Positions 8,632 to 17,243 of a stretch of DNA of 64,000 nucleotides are shown here, piece by piece. Positions within the stretch are counted from its first letter, which is position 1. Each line of letters opens with the position of its first letter. The position numbers and the translations under genes were made by a program. Source of the DNA: Mycolicibacterium chlorophenolicum (lineage in GTDB: Bacteria > Actinomycetota > Actinomycetes > Mycobacteriales > Mycobacteriaceae). The notes below the pieces were generated by a model that was not told the origin of the DNA, searched no databases, and saw only the letters and a program-made list of their open reading frames with translations. Location of the stretch: positions 1,658-65,657 of the forward strand of contig NZ_JYNL01000019.1 of assembly GCF_001044235.1 (NCBI RefSeq). Reading direction: 5' to 3'.

Positions 8632-9693
8632 CTATTCGTCGTTTGCCTCGTTGTCACGGTCGAACCGTTGTTGCTGACGCGCTCCGTAAGCCGCCTGCTT
8701 GACCGCCTGGTCGTCCTCGAGCCCAGACCCGAGGGCACCGCCCAACGTGGCGACTGCGGCTACCAGCCACGCCAACCTCAGATAATCTGCCGGACCGACC
8801 GAATGGCCCAGACTCTGCGCCAGCATCTGTGGAGGCAAGGTCCACCATGCCGTCAGCACAAGCAACACGAACGTTGTGGCGTGCAGAAAGACGACCCCAA
8901 TTGTGAGCGTCGCGGCGGTGGAAGCGTTGTACATGGCTGCCCGTTCTCGCTCAACCGGTGAGCTCGGCCGTTCCCACAATTTGTGGTTGACGATCAGCCA
9001 ACCCACCATCGCCGCGGTCGCCAAAACTGTTGTAACGCCGAGTCGCCACGGGCCCATCGTCGATGAGAGTTGCCAGATTGTCGGGTAGGCCAGACTGACG
9101 GCTCCAGTGGCGAAAGTCGCCATCATGACGCGCGACATGCCCGCTGCCAACTTCCACGGCCGGTTCGCATAAACCATGCCCGCGAGCAAGCGCAGCCGTG
9201 CAAACCTGGACGGCGCGGCGTATCGCACCGTCTCCTCCTCCTCGGTTCGGGTTAGCCCGCCTCGAGTCGGAGCTCGACCATCGGGTTTCCCGTTCACCTC
9301 GTAGACGATGAACTCGACCATCGTTCGCACTCGCCGACTGATGAACAGTCCACCGACGCTCGGCACGGAAATCACGCCGAAGCGATGCGGGACACTGATG
9401 TCGGCGACCACCGGCCGGGTGCCGTCCCGACGGGGCAGATCGGTCACGTATACGACGACATCTTGCTGTTGGCTTGCTGGGTCGAGGCGCTCGAGCACCT
9501 CGGCCAGTGATGCTTGTTCCGTGACGAGGTAGGAGCCCGTCTTCACCGAAACCGTCCACTCCGGAGACGATGAGTAATCAGGCAGCAACCCGGGTAACTC
9601 CTGCGCCAATTCGTCTGCGAGGGCCGCCGGAGCGCCGGGCTCCGCGATGAGGACAAGTGAGGTAGACACCAGAACGCCGCCTACCCATTGCAC
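8632..9693 (-). CDS. Actinobacterial conserved membrane protein
   Basis: A 353-residue protein with an N-terminal soluble part (residues 1-190) and about four membrane helices afterwards (FATGAVSLAYPTIW, LGVTTVLATAAMVGWLIV, TLTIGVVFLHATTFVLLVL, LRLAWLVAAVATLGGAL). The soluble part begins VLVSTSLVLIAEPGAPA and contains VVVYVTDLPRRDG, a pattern seen in mycobacterial membrane proteins of unknown function. The tail is charged (RQQQRFDRDNEANDE). It lies 40 bases downstream of the histidine kinase gene's stop on the same strand, so the two may be co-transcribed. No function can be assigned. Confidence 0.7.
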   Translation of the reverse strand: MQWVGGVLVSTSLVLIAEPGAPAALADELAQELPGLLPDYSSSPEWTVSVKTGSYLVTEQASLAEVLERLDPASQQQDVVVYVTDLPRRDGTRPVVADISVPHRFGVISVPSVGGLFISRRVRTMVEFIVYEVNGKPDGRAPTRGGLTRTEEEETVRYAAPSRFARLRLLAGMVYANRPWKLAAGMSRVMMATFATGAVSLAYPTIWQLSSTMGPWRLGVTTVLATAAMVGWLIVNHKLWERPSSPVERERAAMYNASTAATLTIGVVFLHATTFVLLVLTAWWTLPPQMLAQSLGHSVGPADYLRLAWLVAAVATLGGALGSGLEDDQAVKQAAYGARQQQRFDRDNEANDE

Positions 9694-9733
9694 GTCACCT
9701 CAAACTGCATGCTCTGGCGGGCGACGTCGTTAC

Positions 9734-11014
9734 CTAGACGACTGTCTGGTTGACCTGCTCGGGAGGTTTACCGCTGACTACCAGGCCGCCGGCGGCTGGG
9801 CGGTGCGCTGTCGGCAGCGGGATGGAGATGGTGAGTTCGGTCCCCGGAGATGTCGACCGGACATCGAACTGTCCTCCGGAGGCGAGTACCTTGGTTCGGA
9901 TAGATGCCATTCCGATGTGGCCTTCTCGCGCCTTGCGCGCGATCATCTCCTCCGAGATTCCGACGCCGTCGTCGGCGACCCGCAAGGAAGCAAGACCGTT
10001 GTCAGATTCCAGCTCGATCCAAATATGCTGTGCCCGTGCATGCTTGATGACATTTGTCAGTGCTTCACGCGCGGCGCTGTAGAGCACGTAATCCGCCTCG
10101 GTGCGTGAGTCATCAGGCCATGTGCGGGCATCGAACTCCATTGCGAGCTTGGTACGAGAAGTGAGGCTCTCGGTGAGCGCGGAGATCGCCGATTTCAATC
10201 CGAGCCGTGTCAGCACGTCCGGGTGAAGTTCGCGGACCACATCGCGCAGCAGCCCCGAGCATTCGACGAGCGCCGATTCCATCCGGTCCGCGGCAACCGT
10301 CGAACCCTCCCGGACCTCTTCCATATCTTGTCGCGCGACCAGGACGTACTGCAGGGCGCCGTCGTGCAAACGTTCCGAAATCGTTTGGCGCTCGCGCTTT
10401 TCGAGTCCGAGCAACTCCTCCAGCAACTGGTTTCGTTGGCGGGCCAGTTCGACCACCGTGTCGACTACGGACCGCTGGATGAACGACAGTGCGACTGAGC
10501 CGCCGGCCAGCCCGGCCAGCACGGCACAACTCAGGAGAATCGAGGCCCACGGCTCCTCATTGGCCGATCTGGTTATCCAACACGTGGCCAGAAATGCCGA
10601 CACCGTCGGAACTGCCACGGCCGCGCTGATGACCGGATCCAGCTGCGCCGCCGCGATCAGCGGGATCAGAAAGAATCCCATGCGCACCACGTCTGACGTC
10701 CACTCCTGCGGTGAGGTGACGCCAGACAGCACCGACAGGGCAGACACCACCAGGACATCGGCGGCCGATACCAGCAGTGTCACAGCGGTTCTAGCGGGTA
10801 AGGCCGCGCGCGCCGGAGTCCGCACCCACACGCTCCAACACCCGATCACAACCACGTAGACCATCAGGACAGCCACGCAGATCCATCGGTCGCGGACCGG
10901 CGGCTCCAATAACAGCGTCACGACGATGAAGGCGGTCAGCAGCGCGCGCAACGCCAACTGCAGCAAGGTCCCGCGCAGCAAAGTCAGCTGGGAGTCCGGC
11001 GCGACTTGTTGCAC
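9734..11014 (-). CDS. NarL/DegS-class sensor histidine kinase (orphan)
   Basis: A 426-residue membrane sensor kinase. Residues 20-180 hold about five to six hydrophobic segments and no periplasmic sensor domain. A short coiled linker (ELARQRNQLLEELLGLEKRERQ) leads to a HisKA_3 dimerisation domain with phospho-acceptor His217 in SERLHDGALQ. The HATPase domain follows with REALTNVIKHA (N box), DDGVGI (G1) and GHIGMASI (G2). Such kinases normally pair with a LuxR-type response regulator, yet none is encoded nearby. The start is a GTG. The signal is unknown; the membrane-embedded sensor suggests an envelope or membrane cue. Confidence 0.88.
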   Translation of the reverse strand: MQQVAPDSQLTLLRGTLLQLALRALLTAFIVVTLLLEPPVRDRWICVAVLMVYVVVIGCWSVWVRTPARAALPARTAVTLLVSAADVLVVSALSVLSGVTSPQEWTSDVVRMGFFLIPLIAAAQLDPVISAAVAVPTVSAFLATCWITRSANEEPWASILLSCAVLAGLAGGSVALSFIQRSVVDTVVELARQRNQLLEELLGLEKRERQTISERLHDGALQYVLVARQDMEEVREGSTVAADRMESALVECSGLLRDVVRELHPDVLTRLGLKSAISALTESLTSRTKLAMEFDARTWPDDSRTEADYVLYSAAREALTNVIKHARAQHIWIELESDNGLASLRVADDGVGISEEMIARKAREGHIGMASIRTKVLASGGQFDVRSTSPGTELTISIPLPTAHRPAAGGLVVSGKPPEQVNQTVV

Positions 11015-11159
11015 TCGCGAGTCGGCCGCATGCTGGCGAAATCGGGGTATGGGCGGCTCCTATCCCGTCACGATGGCGAAAGCATAACGCCAGATGGAAG
11101 CAAGAAGATACGGCGTCGTGGTCGATGCCGCGTCCGCCCTACGACGTGCCGCCCGCAGG

Positions 11160-11468
11160 TCAGATCATGGCGACGACGAAGGCGACGATCGCGAGGATCA
11201 CCAGCACCAAACCGGTGAGGACGAGAAACCCCCCCAACGACGCCGTGCGCTTATCCTGCTCCGCGTCGGAGTTCGCCGCTCCCTTGACCGAGGTCCTCAT
11301 CGTCGCGAAGAGATCTGAGCGGTTGATCCGCGACAGGCCCCGCCGGGTGGCCGTCACGTCCTGCCCGGGCCGGTCGGGAACCGTTCCCCGCGCATTACCG
11401 AAGAACAGCAACCCGGCCAGCACGGCCACCACGGCCAAGACCAGTAACACCACACCGAGCACCACCAT
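11160..11468 (-). CDS. Small two-helix membrane protein
   Basis: A 102-residue protein with a hydrophobic helix at each end (MVVLGVVLLVLAVVAVLAGL at the start; FLVLTGLVLVILAIVAFVV at the end) and a polar middle rich in Arg, Asp and Ser. Start ATG 11468 was chosen because GGAGGG lies six bases upstream; the longer frame to 11606 adds only Arg/Pro-rich residues. Family unknown. It is on the same strand as, and upstream of, the histidine kinase gene (145-base gap), so a functional link is possible but unproven. Confidence 0.6.
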   Translation of the reverse strand: MVVLGVVLLVLAVVAVLAGLLFFGNARGTVPDRPGQDVTATRRGLSRINRSDLFATMRTSVKGAANSDAEQDKRTASLGGFLVLTGLVLVILAIVAFVVAMI

Positions 11469-11637
11469 CGCAGCCCTCCGTCCGATCGGCTCCTTCGCAC
11501 CGCTTACCCGCAACCGACGCCGCGAACACTTCCACCGGGCGGGCGCTGTCGATTCAGGGTCGGGTGCGGGACCGGAAGGAGACCGCACCCGTTTGAGGGC
11601 GGCCAAGAGAAAGCGCCGCCGTCATCAGCTGCGAAAC

Positions 11638-11672
11638 AAAAAAGTCAGGGCCGGTTGAAAACCAGCCCTGAC
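11638..11672 (-). terminator. Intrinsic terminator after tRNA-Tyr sequence
   Basis: On the minus strand GTCAGGGCTGGTT, a three-base loop, then AACCGGCCCTGAC and six T residues: a 13-bp stem with one G-T wobble and a T tract. It begins six bases beyond the tRNA-Tyr 3' end and is the natural terminator of that transcript. Confidence 0.85.
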
Positions 11673-11677
11673 CAGCG

Positions 11678-11760
11678 TGGCAGGTAGTGGATTCGAACCA
11701 CTGTAGGCGTAAGCCGACGGATTTACAGTCCGCGCTTCTCGGCGTTTGTTCCGACAAGCC
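11678..11760 (-). tRNA. tRNA-Tyr(GTA)-like gene, 3' part normal, 5' part degenerate
   Basis: On the minus strand the anticodon stem-loop CGGACTGTAAATCCG (anticodon GTA), a class II variable arm, a perfect T arm (AGTGGTTCGAATCCACT) and acceptor strand ACCTGCC are intact, and a terminator follows. The 5' side is wrong: the expected acceptor strand GGCAGGT is replaced by GGCTTGT (two mismatches) and no normal D arm can be drawn. The likeliest reading is the 3' end of a tRNA-Tyr gene left as an attachment-site duplicate by an integrated element, with unrelated DNA on the 5' side. A functional tRNA is less likely. Confidence 0.5.
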
Positions 11761-12390
11761 ATGTTGGTAGCATGAGAAACATGCAGCTCATAGCGTTGGC
11801 TGCGTTGTTGAGGTAAACCTGTCGCTAGCTCTACTGCGGACGACCTGCGGACGATACTCGGATGGTGCCAAGATCCGCGCAGGGTGACGGTCAGGCTTTG
11901 CACCCACGTGCAGCCCCGCCCATGTGGCGGAGGGATTTGAACCCTATCCTGCGCTACTGCTACGCGAAGAATTACCACCCTGAACTGCAGCAATACGTGA
12001 TGGGAGATCACCGGTAATTACAGCGTTTCACACTTAAGTGTGGGCAAATTGTGGGCAGTGGATTAGGGCAGTGGCCATCGGTTGACGGCTGAAGAAGGCC
12101 GCTGGCCGGATTTCTGTACGGAGCTTGCCCAAGCGTGACCTCACACCAGCAGGTGCTAGGAACGCCGCTCGCGCCACTCGATAGAGCGATTCCTTCTGGA
12201 ACCGTGGCCCTCCAGGCCCTCCAGCCCTCGCTAACGCTGTCGCGCTCGTTCGATGAACACGGATCTAGGTGAACGTCAATGGCCGCGAATCCGGCCTTGA
12301 ATGAAGACGAGTGCGTTCTTCAGCGGGGCCTCGATGGCTCTCCTTGCACACCGCATAGCATCGCTGCCGAACGGACCGTTGCTCGAATCA
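11761..12390. other. Remnant region with tRNA-like fragment and integration-type repeats
   Basis: About 630 bases without an intact gene. At 11924-11945 a T-arm plus acceptor-like piece (minus strand AGGGTTCAAATCCCT then CCGCCAC) has no matching 5' half. At 12031-12057 the palindrome CACTTAAGTG is followed by two copies of TGTGGGCA separated by AAT, a motif I associate with sequence next to phage-type integrase genes in mycobacteria. Together with the tRNA-Tyr 3' part this looks like the scar of an integrated element. No integrase gene remains. Confidence 0.4.
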
Positions 12391-12895
12391 TCAGTCCCAG
12401 TCGAATGCGCTCAGTCAGCGAAGCGCGCAACGGCTTCAACTCTCTCATCGCAGACGCCGAGGAAGAATTGACCACCCACGTCGTCAAAGGCTCAACGGTC
12501 GTCGCCTATATCGTCCCCCGACCACCCCGGTCCTCCATGATCCCCAGCTGCGCCTCGCGCTCGTCCTGGCGCTCAGCGAGCAGGAAGCCCTCGCCGTCAG
12601 CAAGCAGGAATGGCGGGACGACATGGTTTCGCAGGCAGGCGATCCATGGGACGCCTCTGGTCGTGGGCCTGGAAGCAAACCTGGACCTGTCTATCCGGAC
12701 ATTCGCCCAATTCCACTCGGTCCTGCAGGAGGCGCTTGGCCAGCAAATCGGATAAAGACCCTGTGGCGCGGAGTGAGCGCGGCGCTCACCGTGGGAATGG
12801 ACAGCGGTGAAATCGCAGCAACATTCCGCTATCTGGACCGCAACTACGAGCAGTACGAAGTCAGCCCCGGCGACGACAGCAAGGGCCGGAGGTAG
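12391..12895 (+). pseudogene. Decayed Phd/YefM-type antitoxin-like gene
   Basis: One frame reads SVSEARNGFNSLIADAEEELTTHVVKGS, a recognisable Phd/YefM-like antitoxin N-terminus. It then loses sense near 12530, where the continuation HDPQLRLALVLALSEQEALA appears in another frame, runs to QEWRDDMVSQAGDPW, and is broken again before LDLSIRTFAQFHSVLQEAL. A last piece in the second frame (SAALTVGMDSGEIAATFRYL) ends at 12895. At least three frame changes make this a pseudogene. No cognate toxin gene is recognisable beside it. Boundaries are approximate. Confidence 0.55.
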
Positions 12896-13500
12896 CGACA
12901 AATCGGCGGGCCCTCGCAGGCGCGCCGAAACGTCAAGCGAGGAAACGCCTCTTGTGCAAGATGATCACGAGGGCGTCGATTTGGGTGCCGATGTGGTCGG
13001 TGGCTGATACCAAACAGGCACGGGCGTGACTCCTTCTTCGCAGACATCCAGGTCGTGAAGCGGAACCTACGCCCGTGCTCCCTATTTACACGGGCTTCCG
13101 GACACGACCTGGGGTGGGGTACGTCCTGACCAACGCTTATGGATGTAGGCGGTCTGCCTCGTGCTCGGATACCGCCATGTTGCGTATCGACGGTTGCTTC
13201 CAAATAACTCCGTACGGTGCCGCAGTCGCGGTTGGCTGGCGGAACCAGTCTAGGCCTGGCGATCGTACGAGCAATCATCCATAGCCACAATGGCAGGATC
13301 GGCCTGTCGGCCTCGGCGCGTGGAACGGCGTTCGCCGTGACGCTTCCTGCCGCCGCCCACGCCATCACTGCTCACTAACGGCGTAGCCGAAGACGACGAT
13401 GGTTTGGCCGACATATCGCGCGATGGCAGCCTCGAGATAAGGCACGCCGGCCCCGGTGGCCGCCTGAGAACCGAGATGAGCAACCCCTCCACGGCGCTTC
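12896..13500. other. No gene recognised; interleaved inverted repeats
   Basis: About 600 bases with only antisense-type frames. Two perfect 10-bp inverted repeats interleave: GCACGGGCGT (13018-13027) pairs with ACGCCCGTGC (13069-13078), and CCAGGTCGTG (13048-13057) pairs with CACGACCTGG (13103-13112). The order gives an H-type pseudoknot topology if transcribed. It may equally be scrambled insertion-sequence DNA. Confidence 0.45.
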
Positions 13501-14859
13501 TCACAGGTGCTGCAACATGATCCAGTCGCGAATCGCGGGGATGCCGTAGGCGATGTGCCAAGTGGACATGTGCTCACTGCCCGACCCGCCGGCGGGCGTG
13601 CCCGGCGGGATGGCAGTGCCCTTCTCGAAGGCGACGTAATTGATAGACGAGTCGTTCGCCGTGATCGCGGCGTAGGCGTCCGCGAACTGCTGCTGTGTGG
13701 ATTGGCCATTCCACACGGCGCGAGACACCGTGGCCCCGCGTTGCTGGGCCAATGCAGTGATCGCATTCTCGCCGGGATAGGCCTTGTCGTCGCCCTCGGA
13801 CACGGTGATCCAGAGTCGCTTGCGAGACAGCGGGGCGGTCTGATCAGTTGGCCACTGCCCTGCCACAACGTACGAGGCGGCGAATAGATCTGGATGGGCG
13901 AGATTGAGGCCGATCGTCATCATGGCGCCCATCGATTGACCCGTCGCATAGATCCGATTCGTGTCGATCGGGTACTGGTTCACCACAGCGCGCACCAGAT
14001 TCGCGGTGGCGTCGAACGCCGGTGTCGGCCGATACGTGTCGTCGATCACCACGGTGCCGTATTGCGGTGCCAGGACGAAACATTCGTGCCGGCTTTGATT
14101 TTCGGGGCTGGCCCACGACACCGCGCCCAATCCCTGCACGAGCGGGCCGGTAGGAGGGGCGCCGACCACGCTGGCGTCATGCATAAACAACACCAGGGGA
14201 TACCGCTTGGCCTGATCGAAGTGGGCAGGCGCGAACAGGTTGTAGTCCAGCGCGGCGCCTGTGGCTGGATCCTCGTACCGCAATTGCTGGAAGTCGTCAA
14301 CGATCGCGTTGATGACGTCGGTGGTTTCGGTCGGCCCGGTCGGTACGGCGACCGATCCATCGGCTGCGGACAACGGAACAGTCTGGGTGATCGTGGCTTG
14401 AGCGGGCCTAATCGTCGGCGCTGGACCTGCTTCGCCCGCGGCGGGCGGACCGCCACTTGGGCTACCGGCGCCAGGGGCAGCCGGTTGCGCGCTGCTGGGC
14501 CCGCCACCTTGCGGGGAGGCCCACAGCGCGGCTGCCGGGTCGGCAGCGGAAAGTTCGACGATGACCCACGGGCCGTCGTGCCCGTTCCTTGCGGAGGCCG
14601 GACTGGTGTTGGCGTAGACCCGAGTAACATTCCTGCCCGCGACAGTGAACGCCGAGGACGGCAGCGTCGTGGTGTTGATGTCGCGGTCGTAGCGCACCGC
14701 TACCGCCGTCAGTTTCATCCCATCGCCGAACACTTCGGTGAGCGCGGTGGCGTTCTGGACGACCGCAGGGCCTGCGGCGCGGGTTGCGGCACAAGCGCTA
14801 CCGGCCACCAGTGCCACACCGGCCCCAGCGCATCCCCGCAGGAACGTTCGTCGGATCAT
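13501..14859 (-). CDS. Exported alpha/beta-hydrolase (PHB depolymerase/esterase-like)
   Basis: A 452-residue protein starting with a twin-arginine-like signal (MIRRTFLRGCAGAGVALVAG), so it is probably exported. Residues about 35-110 form an N-terminal beta-rich domain; 117-150 is a Pro/Gly/Ala-rich linker; from about 185 on is an alpha/beta-hydrolase domain with YPLVLFMHD, the nucleophile Ser309 in ATGQSMG, and a C-terminal His in HMSTWHIAYG. This arrangement matches esterases and prolyl-oligopeptidase-like depolymerases with an N-terminal accessory domain. ATG 14859 was picked over 14931 because AAGGAAGG lies just upstream and the Tat motif then starts the protein. The substrate is unknown. 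Confidence 0.82.
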   Translation of the reverse strand: MIRRTFLRGCAGAGVALVAGSACAATRAAGPAVVQNATALTEVFGDGMKLTAVAVRYDRDINTTTLPSSAFTVAGRNVTRVYANTSPASARNGHDGPWVIVELSAADPAAALWASPQGGGPSSAQPAAPGAGSPSGGPPAAGEAGPAPTIRPAQATITQTVPLSAADGSVAVPTGPTETTDVINAIVDDFQQLRYEDPATGAALDYNLFAPAHFDQAKRYPLVLFMHDASVVGAPPTGPLVQGLGAVSWASPENQSRHECFVLAPQYGTVVIDDTYRPTPAFDATANLVRAVVNQYPIDTNRIYATGQSMGAMMTIGLNLAHPDLFAASYVVAGQWPTDQTAPLSRKRLWITVSEGDDKAYPGENAITALAQQRGATVSRAVWNGQSTQQQFADAYAAITANDSSINYVAFEKGTAIPPGTPAGGSGSEHMSTWHIAYGIPAIRDWIMLQHL

Positions 14860-15307
14860 TAGCGCCCTTCCTTTCGGTCCAGCTGTGCTCACGCTGGGTT
14901 GGTGGGTGACGTGTCCGTCGGCATGGCCCACCCGTCGGGGGTGTGCTCGCCTCGGTTACGGCGAACGGAGCGGGTCTTAACTGTCGACCGTGAAGACCGG
15001 TGTTCGGATGTCGAGGGTTAACGCCCCACCCTCGGTAGGAGTCGATGCGGTCGTCGGGAATACGTCGAGGCGTCCCGGTTCCCTTCGAGTATTTCCTTAT
15101 TGGCGTCAGGCACTCACCATCCCGGGGCTCTTGCAACCTTGTATGCGGTTCGGATCTTCCGCCGTCAGTCCCGCCTGGCGTAGCCGTGTGGGCTACGCCC
15201 CCCCTTCCTACCCCAAGTGGTATGACTGCCGTGAGTCGGGTGGTACTGGTCATATGGCGTAAGCTCGCCAGTCCCTGTTCACCAGCGCATGATGACGCTA
15301 GCCGTCG
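14860..15307. other. Intergenic region with strong hairpin
   Basis: About 450 bases with no credible gene. At 15177-15199 a perfect 9-bp stem GGCGTAGCC / GGCTACGCC encloses a five-base loop GTGTG; on the plus strand it is followed by a C-rich run rather than T residues. It lies between two leftward genes and may end transcription of the membrane-protein gene or be an attenuator. Confidence 0.5.
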
Positions 15308-16141
15308 TCAGCGCGATGTCGCTCGCTCATCTAATTGCACCCCTTGCTCGGCAGTAGAAGCCGGCCCGTCAGACCGCTGCCTCAAATCGGCAACGCTGAG
15401 ATAACCGACCAGACAGACAACGGGTAGCGCCCACAAGACGGCGACCAATGGTGCCCCCAGGCCTAGACCGCCGTGACCGTGCGGCACGCTCATCCAGTCT
15501 GCGAACGAGGCACCCAGAGGTCGAGTCAGGACGTATGCGGTCCAGAATCCAGCGACGGCATTGAGGCCGATGACGCGGACAGCGACAGCCGGGACGGCGA
15601 TGAGAGCGCAGAACACCAAACCCGAGGCGAGATTGCCCCAGCCCCACACATCAGCGATCAGGTCACCGACCGCCGTGCCGAGGGCGAATGTCGCCAGGAC
15701 CGCTGCCCAATAGAACCCCTCCCGTGAACGCGTCGTGACACTGGAGAACGACAGCGTTCCCTCGCGTCGAAACCAGAGCGCGAAAACGATCGCCGCGATG
15801 AGTAAGTAGACAGTCGAGGTGGCCCACAACGGAGCTCCCAGCGAGGCCGGAATATCGGCGGCCATTGTGCCAAACACCGCCACCAGCACCACTGCCGACC
15901 AATACACCGCCGGTCGGTAACGGCTGCAGGCGAATTGCACAAAGAGTGCGGCCAGCAACCCGACCCCGGCAACCGCAGCCGCGACTGTGCCGAAGCTGCG
16001 CATAACCGCATCGGAGGCGGCTTCACCCAGACCTGTCGTCAAGACCTTAAACACCCAGAACAACGAAGTGACTTGTGGCACCTTGCCCTTCAACAGCTTG
16101 GACTGCGCAATCGGCGGATGTAACTCGTTGATGCTGGACAT
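15308..16141 (-). CDS. COG4705-type repeated membrane protein
   Basis: A 277-residue membrane protein built from repeated two-helix units, with segments such as VPQVTSLFWVFKVLTTGLGE and GFYWAAVLATFALGTAVGDL. The repeated W-x-x-K-x-L-T-T-x-x-G-E / A-T-F-A-L-G-T-A-x-G-D motif is characteristic of the uncharacterised COG4705 membrane-anchored family found widely in bacteria. ATG 16141 has a good AGAAGGAG site and avoids an implausible Ser/Ala-rich leader. Function unknown. No operon partner is evident; the nearest gene on the same strand is a broken serine dehydratase. Confidence 0.8.
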   Translation of the reverse strand: MSSINELHPPIAQSKLLKGKVPQVTSLFWVFKVLTTGLGEAASDAVMRSFGTVAAAVAGVGLLAALFVQFACSRYRPAVYWSAVVLVAVFGTMAADIPASLGAPLWATSTVYLLIAAIVFALWFRREGTLSFSSVTTRSREGFYWAAVLATFALGTAVGDLIADVWGWGNLASGLVFCALIAVPAVAVRVIGLNAVAGFWTAYVLTRPLGASFADWMSVPHGHGGLGLGAPLVAVLWALPVVCLVGYLSVADLRQRSDGPASTAEQGVQLDERATSR

Positions 16142-16594
16142 GGCGTTCGCTCCTTCTGCCGCGGACGACGACTTAGCAGTGCGCCGGCAATTTCCGGACG
16201 TCGCGACGGCTCCCATCGTCGCTGACCCCGATGGGTGCAGGGTCGGCACACGATGAGAGTCGGCTATGAAGTCCGAGGCCGCGTGCGGAGTCCACGGATC
16301 GCTACGGACGTCGCGCTACATCTGCTGCAGGAGATGGAGCGGCTGCACCGCGGCCGGGACGGTCTGGTAACCGATGGTGGCATCGGCAAACAAGACATCA
16401 GTGACCGCGATGGTTCCACACTGATGTTGCCGAGATTCAAGAAATCGCGTGTTGATCGGTTTCCCTGTGGACTCCGCTTACGCGTAGAAAGGTACGGCCG
16501 CCGGTACAGCGCATAGGAATCGATTTGAGCAGCGCCCTAGCTAGCTGCAGCACTAGGAGACCATCTACGCGCAACAATATTCGGTGAGGCTATA
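16142..16594. other. Intergenic region, nothing recognised
   Basis: About 450 bases. A rightward frame at 16235-16516 has no recognisable motif and overlaps the probable promoter of the COG4705-type gene, so I do not call it. The rest shows no repeat, hairpin or operator that stands out. Confidence 0.5.
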
Positions 16595-16942
16595 TCAAAT
16601 ACCCGTTGCCGCCTTAGCAAGTCTGTCATTCAATTGCCTACCGCCACCGTCACTGAACGGGTCTCCGGCCTCTAGCCTCTTCGGGGCGTCCCGGAACGTG
16701 TCTGCAATGATCGGTACGCCCAGGAAACCCGCAGCGAAGCCTTCGTCAGTGCTTTGCTGAGCGTAGGTTGGGGCGAAAGAGCCTCGAGGGTCAAACGTCA
16801 CGCGAATAGACTGCACCGTGCCGGATGAAGTAGTCAGTTGTCTTATTGTGTCGGCGATTTGGAATGGCCCCGCTGTGTGCGAACTCGACGGGCCGCGCAT
16901 CACTGGGCCGATCACCGAGTTCAGCAAGCTAATGGTCTGCAT
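16595..16942 (-). pseudogene. Truncated L-serine dehydratase (beta domain only)
   Basis: A 115-residue frame with a normal ribosome site (AAAAGGAA) and start, reading SVIGPVMRGPSSSHTAGPF, the signature of the N-terminal beta domain of iron-sulfur L-serine dehydratase. The conserved text runs to about VPIIADTF and the frame then stops after LAKAATGI. The alpha domain with the [4Fe-4S] cysteines and catalytic residues is absent downstream, so the piece cannot deaminate serine. It could be a free-standing beta-like ligand domain, but truncation is simpler. The 300 bases upstream (16943-17243) contain no gene. Confidence 0.7.
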
Positions 16943-17243
16943 GTGAAATTCCTTTTCCCGGCCCTGGCGCCCCAACCGCCGAAGCGCTGCACTACAGTCA
17001 CTCCCCAACCTTAAGGTTGAAAGCGATACCCACTGTCCGTCGTGTGATGAGACTTTGTCCGCCAGCCTGCGACGTATGTCGCAGTACCGTTGATGCTCGT
17101 CGGACCGACCGGGACTCCCGACACCCGTCTCGTCGGCTCCATCACCTTGTCGCCGAAACGACCCGGAGCTGACAGCTGGGCAGCTAGCAGGTCACAGGCG
17201 TCGTGTGACTGTCAATTGACGGCGTGAGCGCCTTGCTGCTCGG

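Noticed and set aside
11924..11945. Second tRNA gene
   Set aside because: Only a T arm and acceptor-like strand; no anticodon arm or matching 5' acceptor within tRNA distance.
12844..13368. 174-codon leftward frame
   Set aside because: Irregular composition without family motifs and overlapping the interleaved inverted repeats.
13894..14862. 322-codon open frame opposite the esterase gene
   Set aside because: Arg/His/Gly-rich antisense translation; the esterase has signal peptide and GQSMG motif on the other strand.
16235..16516. 93-codon rightward frame
   Set aside because: No motif, no clear ribosome site, and lies over the promoter region of the COG4705-type gene.
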